From: Branchiostoma floridae
Taxonomy: Eukaryota; Chordata; Leptocardii; Amphioxiformes; Branchiostomatidae
DNA length: 64,000 nt
Direction of reading: 5' to 3'
Assembly (NCBI RefSeq): GCF_000003815.2
Contig: NC_049979.1
Coordinates: forward strand, 15,226,688-15,290,687
Each line of letters begins with the position of its first letter. Within the stretch, counting starts at the first letter, position 1. Below are positions 25,301-35,700 of this stretch, in pieces. The notes beneath the pieces are model-generated. The model worked only from the letters and a program-made list of their open reading frames with translations, did not search any database and was not told the origin of the DNA. Made by a program: the position numbers and the translations under genes.

Positions 25301-28300
25301 CAATGCTGCTACCATGGTAACAACACGTCCAGTCGCATTTTCCAACTCGCTGCTATTACAGCTTACATACATATTTTTCGGCGGTATGTAACGCTGTTTT
25401 CACGGGGAAATGTCGGGAATCAAACTTGTATATCTTTTTTGCCGACCTTCCACTAAAATTATACGGAAGTTGCCCGCCGAAAAATGTAAGTTGGAGACTT
25501 TTTTCACGGTCAGCCCGCTTCTTTTGACGGTTGACTGCCGACCCCATCGACATGCCCCCGCGTAGGTTGCCCCTTACGGAAAGTCTAGCCGTGAGAACTA
25601 TCTTTGTTCTGCGTAGTTTAATTGGGTTGAATTTTGGAATTCGGATTGACATATCAGAAAATAACTATCGGGAGACTGTTTCATCATGTATATCACAGTA
25701 TTCTTACCCAGCGCTATGAACATGATCGCTGTTGGCAATTTTTCTCCGATATTTGCAAATCTGTACCCTTTGGACGGTACTGGACGATGAGCAGTAAGGT
25801 GATAATTTTGTCGAGAAATGCACATTTCTTGATGGTTAAAGAAACAACAACACAACACCAGCAAAATGAAGAGTTATTAAGCAAAGTATAGTATAGTAAC
25901 TTAACTGATCATGAGCAATCAGTACCAGACAAAATATGTGAAGTAAACTTCCTTTAAGTTTTAATACGATCTTACAAGCTGAAATGCGTCAATGGACCTC
26001 GGCCAATAATGCCAACACCAGTGGCATTATCCAGCCCCCGAACTATCCACAAATCATCTACAAATACGTGAAAATGACGACGAACAAGTATCATGAATGT
26101 AATTTCAGAGTGTAAACGTAACACTGCTTATTATACATATAACAAACAAAATATTTCGTCAGCGAAATGCCCGACCAAGTGGCGGGGCAGTCGGAACAAA
26201 GCTTATTGTTTCGAGATCGTGGGGTGTCGGTAGTCCTACTTTGTGGAATGAAATTTTGCCTCTGAAAATACGTAAAATAGCGTTTTAGAGGGTTTGATTT
26301 TAAAATTTTCCTGGGGGAGCATGCCCCCCGGACCCCCCTAGTTTGGCGAGCGCCTGCGGCGCTCGCGTCGGGCCTTCGGCCCGATCCCTCCACCCAAAAA
26401 ATATTAGGGATGGAAATAAATTTCAAGCTGGAGACAGCACTGAGTATGGGCCAAGTTTTTTTGCTAATAATGTGACAACATGTTTTTCTTCTAAATGTCA
26501 CTGCGACCAGCACTAAAAAGAGTAGCCAACAGCACACTTCTGTTGTGGTTACATGCAGTGACTTGGGCAACAGATAGCTTTGATTGTAATACAGCGTTGT
26601 GAGAGTGTTTGTCCTATAGCCTATAATGTATCTGTATCTCACTGATTCTCAGAATTGGTCAACTTATACTGTAGTATACAGCTACCTTGTGATAGAAGTA
26701 ACACACCAGTCTGGCACCCATAGACTGTACTAATCTCCCACCAGGTGTTGTTTCCAATTATCTAAGGTAGAAGCTGTACCATCTGTTATTACAATTTCAA
26801 CTCAACACTGATCCTATTCCTTGGCCCTCACCTTGCCTAGTGACCACATGAGCGCTCCATACACCCTCATCAGTTGTTGGTGGTCAATCATGTCCGATTT
26901 GTTCAAGACAATGCGAATCTTGTCGTCGTTGCCTCGCAATGCCTCAATACCTCGACGGAACTCGTCCGAGATGTCGAGCTTGTGGGCGTCGAATAGAAGG
27001 ATGATTCGGTCTACGCGCTCCGCAAACCACTCCAATACACCAGCAAAGTCATACCTGGAAGATAAACATTCACTATCTCTAAGCTGGTGTGACAAATTAT
27101 GTATGTTCCTTATTTCATCGAGGTCATTCAGTCACGTAGCAAGATACAAATGTAATAACATTGTTTTCATCCCAGGGTTGGACAAGTCCACTAGCCCTAT
27201 TGTCCAGGGCAAGTGGAGTGCTGATCGGGCAATTACATGACCTACCCATTGGGCAAGTACAATTTTTCCATTGAGTAAGATTTTAATATATTTATTTGTT
27301 ACTTTTTACTGTCATGAGATCAAGCTAAATAGAAAAATAAAGCTAATAATAAGAATTCCATTGCTGGAAGTGAAAATACATATAAAAGTGACATGTTATT
27401 TGAATTTTGGGCAAGTGAAAAATTAGTTCGTGCAAGTAAATTTTTCATGAGCTTGCCTGATAGGACAAGTGAACACTAGTATAATTTAATTCTTAATCTT
27501 AGAAAACTTGTCCAACCCTGCATCCTGCAAAGAAGATTTGTTGTTGACATCTACATCTACATTGTCACTACCAGGGCAAAGTAGGGGGGGGGGGCTCGTT
27601 ACTTAAACACAACCAGTAGATTTCTAGCGAGGACACGCCCTTAAGTCGATTTCTTCACATGCAAAGTACCCAATTACCACGTACTGATCTAGAGGCACGC
27701 GAGGGACAGGGATGAATAGTTCACACCTATTGTCTGTTGATTAACGATTTTTCGTCGAGCTTTTCTTTTAATAGTTTGCTAGTTACTAGTATTTGTAGTC
27801 GAACGTTATATCTTATAATGCAGTAAAGCCGCATTCTTACCTTGTACTGAGTTAGAACTGCGTACCGTGATTCTTTTACGTTCAATTTTTTAAATACAAC
27901 TAACGTTACGATGTATTTATGAAGACTGTATATTGTGCCCATTTAACTAGGATTGTCTGCAAGGTCTCTCTTCCATTTGTTTCATTTTCACAGACTAGTT
28001 GCGAATAAATTTTTGTAAACCACACCGCCAGATCTGTAATGTTTCGACAATAAACTACCAGTATCACTTCAATATATTCGATATATTTCAATGAATACAC
28101 AGAAATAGCACAAATAGGTAGTATCGAGAAGGTTATTATGAAATGTACCCTTATGAAGGCAAACTTTCATTATGAACGACCGTATAAGTGATAAATAGTG
28201 AAATATTATCGAAAAAAAAGAAAGTACACCAACGTGGATTCGAACCCGAGACCATAAGTTAAAATGTCTATTCGTTAATCCACTACCCCACGATACATTA

Positions 28301-29431
28301 CTATGTGTATATGTATACAACTAAAGTGACGGAGCGAGTGATGATACGAGACAAAAATTGTTGCAGGTCCATCATTTCAAAAATGTAAAGTCGTAAGATC
28401 TCTCTTGTCTCTTCACTTTTTGGTCATCAAGTAAACTTTGTAAACCATTTATGAATAGAACAATGAGGTTATATAGATCAACTGTTTGTGTGAACTCCCG
28501 CACAGTGCCTGCTTGGTGTGTGTTTAGGACATTTACATGATAGACAGGGTGAGAATGGTTCGCCACTCGTTGGGGCTATTCACACCGTAGTAATTGTCGT
28601 TGACCCGTCCTCGCTAGAAAGTTACTGGGTGTGTTTTAGTGTACACGGGGGGGGGGGGGGGGGGAATTGACAACATGTATCAGGAGTGAATTTGCATTTC
28701 GAGAATTTGCATCTCATTTCGACAATTAGCATCAGTTCTGACGGTCCATACTATAGTGGCTACTGGCTATAAGTATTTTTTTACCAAGGCCAGTTTGAGG
28801 AAGCCTTGTGTGTTTACGTCTGAAACTCTACCCGTCTGGTGGCGGCATGGCCACGTCTACACACCACTACACACCCGGTACTATCATACACCTGACATTC
28901 ATACACACACCACACACGGCCCACCCCAGCCTACCCTCTGGCCGTCCTCTGCTTCTCCCCTGACAGGATCCCGGGCGTGTCCACGAACGTCAGGCTCTCC
29001 AGCACCGGGCTGGGCAGCTGGGAACACTGGAACCTGTTCAGGAAGGCGTTGCCGAACTTGGACAGCGGGCGGAACTGTTTCTTAGGGTCCATAACCAGCG
29101 CGTTACCCGGGATCACCCCCTCCGATTCGCTGTGCATCACCGCGATGAAGCGGTCTGTCGTGGGTTCGGGGCCGATCCGTATGCCCGGGAACTCCCGTTC
29201 TAACAGGTATCTGATGAAGGTGGTCTTCCCCGTCGAGTACTGCCCGACCAGCAGCACCATGGGCTTCGCATCGAAGTCCGGATCGTCCAGGGCCGGCGAG
29301 TGGAAGTCATGGAACTTGTAGTGTTCCTCTAACGGGAGGAGCTTTTCTCTGTAAACCTGTTTTAGACCCTCTACAACATTCCCATACACTTGGGGTACGT
29401 CCGAGTCTTTAGATTTCATCCAACTGAACAT
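13305..29431 (-). CDS. EHD1: EH-domain-containing (EHD) endocytic recycling ATPase
   Basis: Orthologue of vertebrate EHD1-4, dynamin-like ATPases that oligomerise on and tubulate or cut endosomal membranes during recycling and bind NPF-motif partners. Coding exons, 5' to 3': 29431-28935, 27054-26832, 23298-23110, 15531-15283, 13754-13305. All phases agree and give 535 aa, against 534 in human EHD1. Visible motifs are the P-loop GQYSTGKT (63-70), DTPG (151-154), NKSD (217-220, usually NKAD), the lipid-binding helical region across exons 3-4, a GYGEGAGEG linker (about 424-432) and a C-terminal EH domain (about 436-530) whose EF-hand loop [12 protein letters not shown] covers 488-499. I chose the ATG at 29431 because it aligns with the vertebrate MFSW start; an in-frame ATG lies seven codons upstream (29452). 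Introns are 1.5-7.6 kb and rich in transposons. A single invertebrate EHD would be co-orthologous to all four vertebrate genes, so the symbol is nominal. Confidence 0.95.
14518..14550 (-). CDS. EHD1: candidate 33-nt alternative micro-exon of EHD
   Basis: On the minus strand a 33-nt block runs between an acceptor ending ATATCGCAG and a strong donor GTAAGTGAC. It is phase 0 on both sides, so inclusion keeps the EHD frame and adds [11 protein letters not shown] just before the constitutive last exon, which itself begins DMQQLMKMV. The block therefore looks like a duplicate of the start of exon 5 placed in the preceding intron. It would lengthen the helical-domain/linker junction by 11 residues. 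The upstream polypyrimidine tract is weak, so use may be regulated. No transcript evidence is available here. Confidence 0.5.
16505..16587. mobile_element. 83-bp fold-back MITE with 9-bp target duplication
   Basis: The ends TAGCCTGGATACCA and TGGTAACCAGGCTA form terminal inverted repeats of about 22 bp with a few mismatches. The element is flanked by the perfect 9-bp direct repeat GACATAACT (16496-16504 and 16588-16596). It lies in EHD intron 3. The duplication length would fit a Mutator-like element, but superfamily is inferred from that alone. It is non-coding. Confidence 0.8.
19783..19832. repeat. 24-bp tandem duplication
   Basis: Two adjacent copies of a 24-bp unit containing CTTCATTTAAGTGACTTCAA lie in EHD intron 3. 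No function is implied. Confidence 0.7.
20998..22841. mobile_element. 1.84-kb non-autonomous hAT element (element E, word GACGCATT)
   Basis: Termini CAGCGTTCCCGCCAGG and CCTGGCGGGAACGCTG are a perfect 16-bp inverted repeat, flanked by the 8-bp duplication CTGTATAC (20990-20997 and 22842-22849). This is the classic hAT signature. GACGCATT occurs direct at 21034-21041 and 21054-21061 and inverted at 21073-21080, with a weak inverted copy (6 of 8) at 21014-21021 and one GACGCAT near the right end. A GC-rich block at 22679-22806 holds two nested palindromes, GGGGGAGCATGCCCCC and GAGCGCCTGCGGCGCTC, and is shared with the element at 24477. I see no transposase frame with hAT catalytic motifs, so it is non-autonomous or decayed. 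It sits in EHD intron 3. Confidence 0.9.
24477..26442. mobile_element. 1.97-kb non-autonomous hAT element (element D, word GGGACGGA)
   Basis: Termini CAGTGCTGTCTCCAG and CTGGAGACAGCACTG are perfect 15-bp inverted repeats with an 8-bp duplication AGTATGGG (24469-24476 and 26443-26450). The word (G/T)GGACGGA is direct at 24510-24517 and 24530-24537. Its inverse TCCGTCCC lies at 24494-24501 (7 of 8), 24502-24509 and 24552-24559. A mutated copy lies by the right end. The GC-rich palindrome block at 26280-26405 matches that of the element at 20998 and adds GGGCCTTCGGCCC. The longest frame (about 180 codons, minus strand) merely reads through element sequence. It sits in EHD intron 2. Confidence 0.9.
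27173..27520. mobile_element. 348-bp hAT-like MITE (element C, word GGGCAAGT)
   Basis: Perfect 15-bp inverted termini CAGGGTTGGACAAGT and ACTTGTCCAACCCTG are flanked by the direct repeat CATCC (27168-27172, 27521-27525). GGGCAAGT occurs at 27207-27214, with a 7 of 8 copy at 27227-27234 and another intact copy at 27251-27258. An inverted near-copy lies at 27190-27197, and two further copies 21 bp apart lie near the right end. The layout is the same as in the elements at 5641 and 6684. It is non-coding and lies in EHD intron 1/2 territory just upstream of exon 2. Confidence 0.85.
27603..28638. mobile_element. about 1.04-kb element with 32-bp imperfect inverted termini
   Basis: The left end (27603-27634) and the inverse of the right end (28607-28638) share AAACACAxCCAGTA, then TTTCTAGCGAGGAC, with about 27 of 32 matched. 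The interior is AT-rich, non-coding and contains a tRNA-like sequence near 28227-28295. I do not see a target-site duplication, so the exact termini and superfamily are uncertain. It fills most of EHD intron 1. Confidence 0.5.
28212..28295 (-). other. tRNA-like sequence with T-run terminator
   Basis: Read on the minus strand, the sequence has an A-box-like GGGGTAGTGG, an exact B-box GGTTCGAATCC and, past the 3' end, an uninterrupted T8 (28219-28212) that could stop Pol III. The anticodon and T stems pair poorly, so it is unlikely to be a functional tRNA. A tRNA pseudogene or the head of a tRNA-derived SINE fits better. Confidence 0.45.
28647..28664 (+). repeat. 18-nt G homopolymer
   Basis: A run of 18 G lies directly outside the right end of the 1.04-kb element. 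A similar G tract (about 11 nt, near 27585-27595) lies outside its left end. Confidence 0.9.
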
Positions 29432-29452
29432 CGTGAGGACTTTCTCTCCCAA

Positions 29453-31471
29453 CGATCGCTGTAAAACTTGAAAATATTTTGACAGTCTCCACTGACTGAG
29501 ACCACGTCGAGATTCTGAGTCATGAGGCGGGTCTTCCCGGAAGTGACGTAATCATCCAGCATCATGGGTATTCTTAACCCTTGACATCATTCGTTCGTTC
29601 GCTTCTATTCAAAAGCGACACTTAGTGATTTTATTTAACATTACATGCTCCTTGGTTGATTTGGTTCCATCACTCTAGTCTCTACCAGACGCCCGCCTGG
29701 TCGAATTGTAAAACTTTAAAGGGGAATTTGACCAAGTTTAATAGGACTAAAAGTCTATCAGGAGTTAGCCTAGAAGTGAACTGATCGGCCGCTATCTGAA
29801 TAGACTGCATAACGTGACCGACTGAAACCCATTTAGTAACATATTTGTGCCTGTATGTTCCCGAAGACACTTTGCGCTTAATTCAAGAGCATATTACATT
29901 TACGTTACAGTTACGTATTATCTATTAGTATTACGCTAGATTCAAAGAAAGCACTTATATTTATATTATATTATATTAGCCTCCATAGCAGGCTCTCTTG
30001 GGGCCTTTTTCCCGCCCTTTTCTGGCTCATAATGTTAAAATAGCGTTACACTTAAAACTGCTGGTCATTTCTTTTTGTACTGGGTCGCTTGACTGCCGAG
30101 GCCCAATCTTTTCCAGATGAAAAGTCCACGGGCTCCAGACAAAGGCTTCCTTGACTTCCTGACCCTGCTTGACTGCCATTCCAAATCCCCTGAAACGTAA
30201 CGTTAACATGTCATGGAAACATGTTGATGGAATAGTACATATAACGGGCGGGCTCCTCCTCTGTTCTTCGTGTAAAACCTGGTTGAATCATTGCCAAAAA
30301 TAGCTTGCTTTGTGGTCGTCTGTGCGAGATGTTTTGGCGCGAGGTTTTGCCTCACACGATAGTCAAAATCCAGTTGTTCACGAGTCAGAGATCAAGGTGA
30401 AGTTGTGTTCAAGGTCAAGGTGTGTGTCTCTCGGGTCAGCGGTGACGGTACTTCAGATGTGTTCTTCTATTAGGCTGGTTGTTGTGGTCCCGGGCCTGTT
30501 CAATGCCCTTCAGTCGTTTTGATACTTAGTAAATTCCTCTGCAGTGAGGTGGTGAATCTGCTGTGAGTGGGGTTATTGTGCTATGCTATGTGCCTGTTAG
30601 TGGTTGTGTGTTGGTGTAGGCAGACTCTCGACTGTCACTAGCCAGGAAAAACTAGTCGTCGCCAGTCTGCTGGGCTAAATAAAACTATTATAAAGCTTGT
30701 TTTTTTGGTCGACTTTCCCTCTTTGAAAATGACTCGCCATATGGTCCATTCAAGGCTGACAGCCTGTTCAGACCGAGCGACGGGGCAGGGGCTCAAAACC
30801 TGGTCTGTGTCGTAGTCATGTCTTGTCCATAATCATGATAATGTATTGTGTGTGTGTTTGTTGCAATTCACGTGACTGTCACGACTAACGCATTACTATC
30901 TACATAGCACATACCATTTTGATAGCGTTTTGACGATATTATAATATAACTCAGCTATCCCACTCATATTGGGCTGGCTACAAGCTTCTGCTGTTCTCGT
31001 AGTGGATTTGGTCTATAGACACCATTGTCGGGTATCCTCATATCAATCGCATAGCAAACGATTTCCACTAGCTCATGATTTCCACACTAGATCGGTGACT
31101 TCAGCCCAAATTGCAAATAACAATGCATGGAGCTTTCCGCGCCAAATATTCAAATCCTCATTAGTCAATCTATTTGTTGAGTAGGCGTGGCGAAAGGGTT
31201 AGTGGTTGCCAGCGGCGGTGGGGAGAGGTTTAATTGGTAAGGGACTTGTCGCTAATAACTTTTCACGGTTCAGTTTACAGCCCGGAGTGCGTGTGACGTC
31301 AGCTTCTGAAGCCGGGCCAGCTTGCGTGTTCTGCTGACAACAACAGACTTCTGCGTGCGTGTGGATCGGTCTCACTTCCACGGAAACACTACCAGGTGAC
31401 GACACGACATTGCCGCGGTCCGCTTCCTGTCTGAACCCGGGCTGATACAGCGCGCGAGTGCCGCTGAGAAC
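29453..31471. promoter_or_regulatory. divergent EHD / actin-related intergenic region
   Basis: EHD starts leftward at 29431 and the actin-related gene starts rightward at 31472, so both promoters should lie here. CpG content rises toward both ends, especially 31240-31470. I see no TATA box in a convincing position. A solitary transposon end occurs near 29977-30015 (AGCAGGCTCTCTTGGGGCC), related to the fold-back element near 60.5 kb. The stretch CTAGTCTCTACCAGACGCC near 29675 recurs near 58359. There are no supported exons. Confidence 0.5.
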
Positions 31472-32726
31472 ATGTCGGACTCGACGTCGGGAATACTGGA
31501 CTTCCCTGTGGTCCCAGTCATCTGTTCTCTGTTACTCGGGATCCCTCTATTAGTCTGGTTCTTTCGACGGGACTCAGGAGAGAGCAAGAAAGGTCCAATT
31601 CGCGTTGTTAGAGAGGAAGAGAGCGTCGAGAAAAAACAACATGATAGCACACAAACAGACGGTGTGTCGCTGGGCAAACAAGAAAACGTGTCCGGTTCGG
31701 AGAGTTGTGATCACACAAGCTCTGTAGAAAGTCGGAGAACAGAGCAGCCAGAAACGTGTGGGACAGTCGACTCAACCACAGACAGCGAAGACGACGGAGA
31801 ATTGTCGGAAAGTGAGCAGACCATTATTCCGAGAACAACGACAAAGGGGACAATACCTGAGCAGAAGAAAGGTGGGTGACAATAAGAATAAGTATTATTT
31901 GAATCTTGATAGGGGGCCAGGTATGTGGCTAGACATTTGGGATGTGTATTGTTTGCTGCAGACGGAGTGGGCACTGGAAGATTCCAGTGAATAAATTGTG
32001 TACATACACGCTCGATCTAAATCCTTACAAGCCAGCTACTGCACTTGTGTTTTGTGGCCTTGTGTGACAGGTTGTGTTTCAGGAGGGGAAGGATATGAGC
32101 GAACAGCACAGACAGGAAATCAGCGCACCCAAACTCGGTACGCGGTATGACATGAAATACGGCTAGCAGACTACAACACACAATGGCTTTTTATAACAAA
32201 AAAATGTGTGCCATGAATAAACACACACTTCATTGTACATTGAAGAAAAGACACTTTTTAATCGTTAACCTGATAGCCCGTAGCTCAACTCAATCCCGAG
32301 GCCCGTACCATGGTACGATAAATGCAGAAGTGATTATAGACTGGCGGACTGTGCTCCGTGGTGCAGGGCCAGGCCGTGACCCCGTTTGCGCCTGCTGTTT
32401 GTCATTCTGCTTACGGTCCATCTAGCAGCACCTCTGTTGAGTTATGTATTTTGTAGTCAGAAGAAGTGAGCACTGCAAAAAAAAAAAAAAAAAAAACCAA
32501 ACGTTTCCAGTCTTACGATTGTTCGTGATCCACTATTTAGGTCACGACGTCTGGGCTACAGAAGTAGCACCGTGAAAGGTCAACCCAGTGTACTTCATTA
32601 CAGTAATATTGATGATTTGATCTAGCTGATGTTGCTTTCGAGTCCGGCTTTCGAACTGCATAAAATTCTTTGTGCGTGTGTGTGTGTGTGTATGTGTGTG
32701 TGCGCGCGCGCGCATGTGTGTGTGTG

Positions 32727-32783
<57 letters not shown>

Positions 32784-35700
32784 TCAACCCATAAAACCAT
32801 GTCTTGAAACACGCAAAGGAAGAGAATAATGTGGTTGATTTATATAGGAAACGGTTCCACAAAGTCGCCCACCATTAGTTGTAGCTACAGACTTTTCCGG
32901 TCAACCTGTTGATACAACACCAAGTAAACATGTACTAAGTAAAAGGTCACGAATTCCCCCAACACTCTCCAGCACAAACTATCCGCGATTGGAATAGCGA
33001 CGTTATGCCGAGTATAAGCTCCAGAGCCCGTATTCTCCAAACAGCTGAGTTTAGATGTGCTTTAGGCGTTTTCTTTTGGCTTTCTATTTGGTCATGATAC
33101 AAAAAGAAAAGCTGACTACATTTGCATATAGAAATTCCATTAAAAACACATAAAAGTTCAAACCCACTACAACCTATGCTAGAAGAATAACAACCCGAAG
33201 GACTTGTGATTAAAGTAAGACCGCCTTGAAGTTAAATCGCGGTATCATTTTGAAGGATGGCTGAAACTGATTGCTGAAAGGAGCCAGACGGTTAGGTCAA
33301 ACTGAAATAGAAGATATGTCACCTCGACGGGCTCGACCTGATATAGATGTTCAGAAATGACAGAACCTGTGGGCCAAGTTCCGACGCAAAGGCTGTAAAG
33401 TATTACATATACGTACGTTATGTCAATAATTTACGTATGCTATATACAAACTACAAAGATCTACAAAGGCTGCGTGTTTGTAATTGTTTAATGTGTGGAA
33501 ATTGGTAGCAGCTTGTACCGACATATTCGATACTTCTCTTTATATTTCTCCATTAGCCTTTGAAACAAAGGTCCAGATTTCTAGAAACAGACCATTTTCT
33601 CAACACACGGTGTTTATTATTTTACGGTATTATCTTTTCTTTAGAAGAAGTGATCCTTAATGTATTTTGTCTACGTCACGTTTTACCATTCCTTATCCAC
33701 CATGTTTGCTTTTCTCTACTTTTCTGTAGTCTCCTCGCCCTCCTCGTGCCGGCTGAAGCTGGTGCCAGTGAGCAGTGTGTGGAGGCTGGCTCGCAGCGCT
33801 ATTATCTCTTTGCGACTCGGTATGGCATGCATGCCGTCCGCTTCTGTAGCTTGTCCCTTGCCGTGCCTGGCTCGTGTGCCGCTATTCTAGTTGCTCTTGT
33901 CCTCCGATGTAAGCTACCCTAATGTCTTGTTAACGAAGTGCTGCAGGTCAGAGAACGTCCACAATGCACGACAGGCATGCCTGCACCGGCTGGGCGTAAC
34001 AGCTGATTCACAGCGTTTACCCTGCGTGTCGCTTGCGACCTGCCCCTATTCCCAAAGTAGATTTAAGGCTTAATTGTGTTATTGTGGCGTTTCACGTGTA
34101 ATCAGGGCAAGGAGAACAAAGGAAATTAACGCGACATCACCGAAAGACGTACATAACACTGCAAACGGACGTTAGAAAAAAGAGCCAAAGCCTTACATCT
34201 GCTTGAAGATTAACCTCTCCCGCCCAGACTGACCCCCTGACACCGACCATATTTGACGTCGGTCACGTACCGACACTTCACTCCTATCAACAGGTTGTGT
34301 GTACCGCTCAGGGCTGTGGCGGGTCTCTAACACGTTTTCTACGTTGGGAGTGGACTGGGGAGATTAAACTTTCAACAGCGGCTGTTGTGATACGTTTGTG
34401 TAGAGTACAAAGTGCATGCAGACTGCCGCCTGGGACTCTAAGCATGTCTGAAAGGCACCAACAAATATGAGAGAGGAAATTCTTCCCCACTGACGACACC
34501 CCTTGTGGTTTTAGGCAGGCTGCACTTGGCATGTCCGATATTTGCAAACGATATGTAACACAATAGCACCGGCTTAAAATATAAGTGCTGTTTGCGGCTC
34601 AGTTCCGAGAACAGGGGAGGGATGGCACGACAAGATGGCCGGTGTCGCCGTTACCATGGTGACAGCTGTTGTTGCGCGGTCACATCGGCATCTCGGTCAT
34701 CTTACATGACGTGATCGAAAGAGCTCTTAATATGGCAGAAATAAAGCTACTTTTGCTGTTGTGTTGGTACAGTTTTGAAACGAACAGAACCTGATGAATC
34801 TAAGGTGGCCTGAGCTGGGTTGTAAAACAAAAAGTACGCCGTCATCTTTTCGGGACCTGCCTATAAGGCTATAACGTCAGGATGAAAACTTCGGGATGCA
34901 TTTGCTGTATCCGCACATCCAACTCTGGGAGGAAAAGGCCTGTCAGAAAGTCGGCACCATTTTCTATCTGTTTCATTGCTCTCGCTTTCTACTGCACTCA
35001 TGTCGTTGTTTCCAGCCCCCGTGGAAACAACGGCCGGCCTGAGTGCAATAGAAGCGGAGTACAGTAAAATCAAGAGCTGATGTGCCGTCAGAAGAACAAA
35101 CGTTAAACAAACAAACGTAAAGGTAGAAGGCTGAATTCACGCCTACACTGGATCTGCACCACAGGAATGGTGATTACTAAAGTATGAACTGTGGTCAGCA
35201 CGGTGAAATATCTTTGTAACCCAAGGATCTCTCACGCACAGAGGCGGTGACAGGTCCGAGAGGGATGGGTTACTAAGCGTCATACCGAAACACGACTGTA
35301 GTTTATAGAGCGCCTATCAGTGGTATTACGGAAGGGGCATAAGCGTGGATAAACCAGGAGGGGCAAACGGAATCTTTTCTGACTCGCAAAAATCATTTCT
35401 ACATTGTCACATTAAGGCGACTGCCAAAAGACGCACAGAACGGCATGGAAACATACGAAAACTGAACATCTGCTTGGCAATCAAATAATTGGAATTCCTG
35501 TTCTGTCTTTGAATCACGTCACAGTTTCAACATCCCAGGTAAAGGCGACTCATGTCAGTCAACTTCTCTAGAGCTAATGATTTTGCAAGTAGTCAAAATA
35601 CTAGTACAAGAAGAATTAACACTCTCCGCGCTGTCATGGATAAAGGCACAGACCGGCCAAACCTAACATAGGTGTCGCGGCGCAACACATGTTGTATTCA

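Noticed and set aside
26091..26642. 183-codon minus-strand frame in the hAT element at 24477
   Set aside because: It spans the element's right terminus and the shared GC block and lacks hAT transposase motifs.
28212..28295. Functional tRNA gene
   Set aside because: Anticodon and T stems do not pair well and no clean anticodon loop can be drawn.
28735..29321. Plus-strand frames opposite EHD exon 1
   Set aside because: Antisense shadows of the conserved GTPase-like exon.
32537..32862. His-Thr repeat proteins across the GT microsatellite
   Set aside because: Pure translation of a dinucleotide repeat.
34981..35056. Calling the hairpin a microRNA gene
   Set aside because: Stem bulges, absence of known seed identity and no expression data; kept only as a structure.
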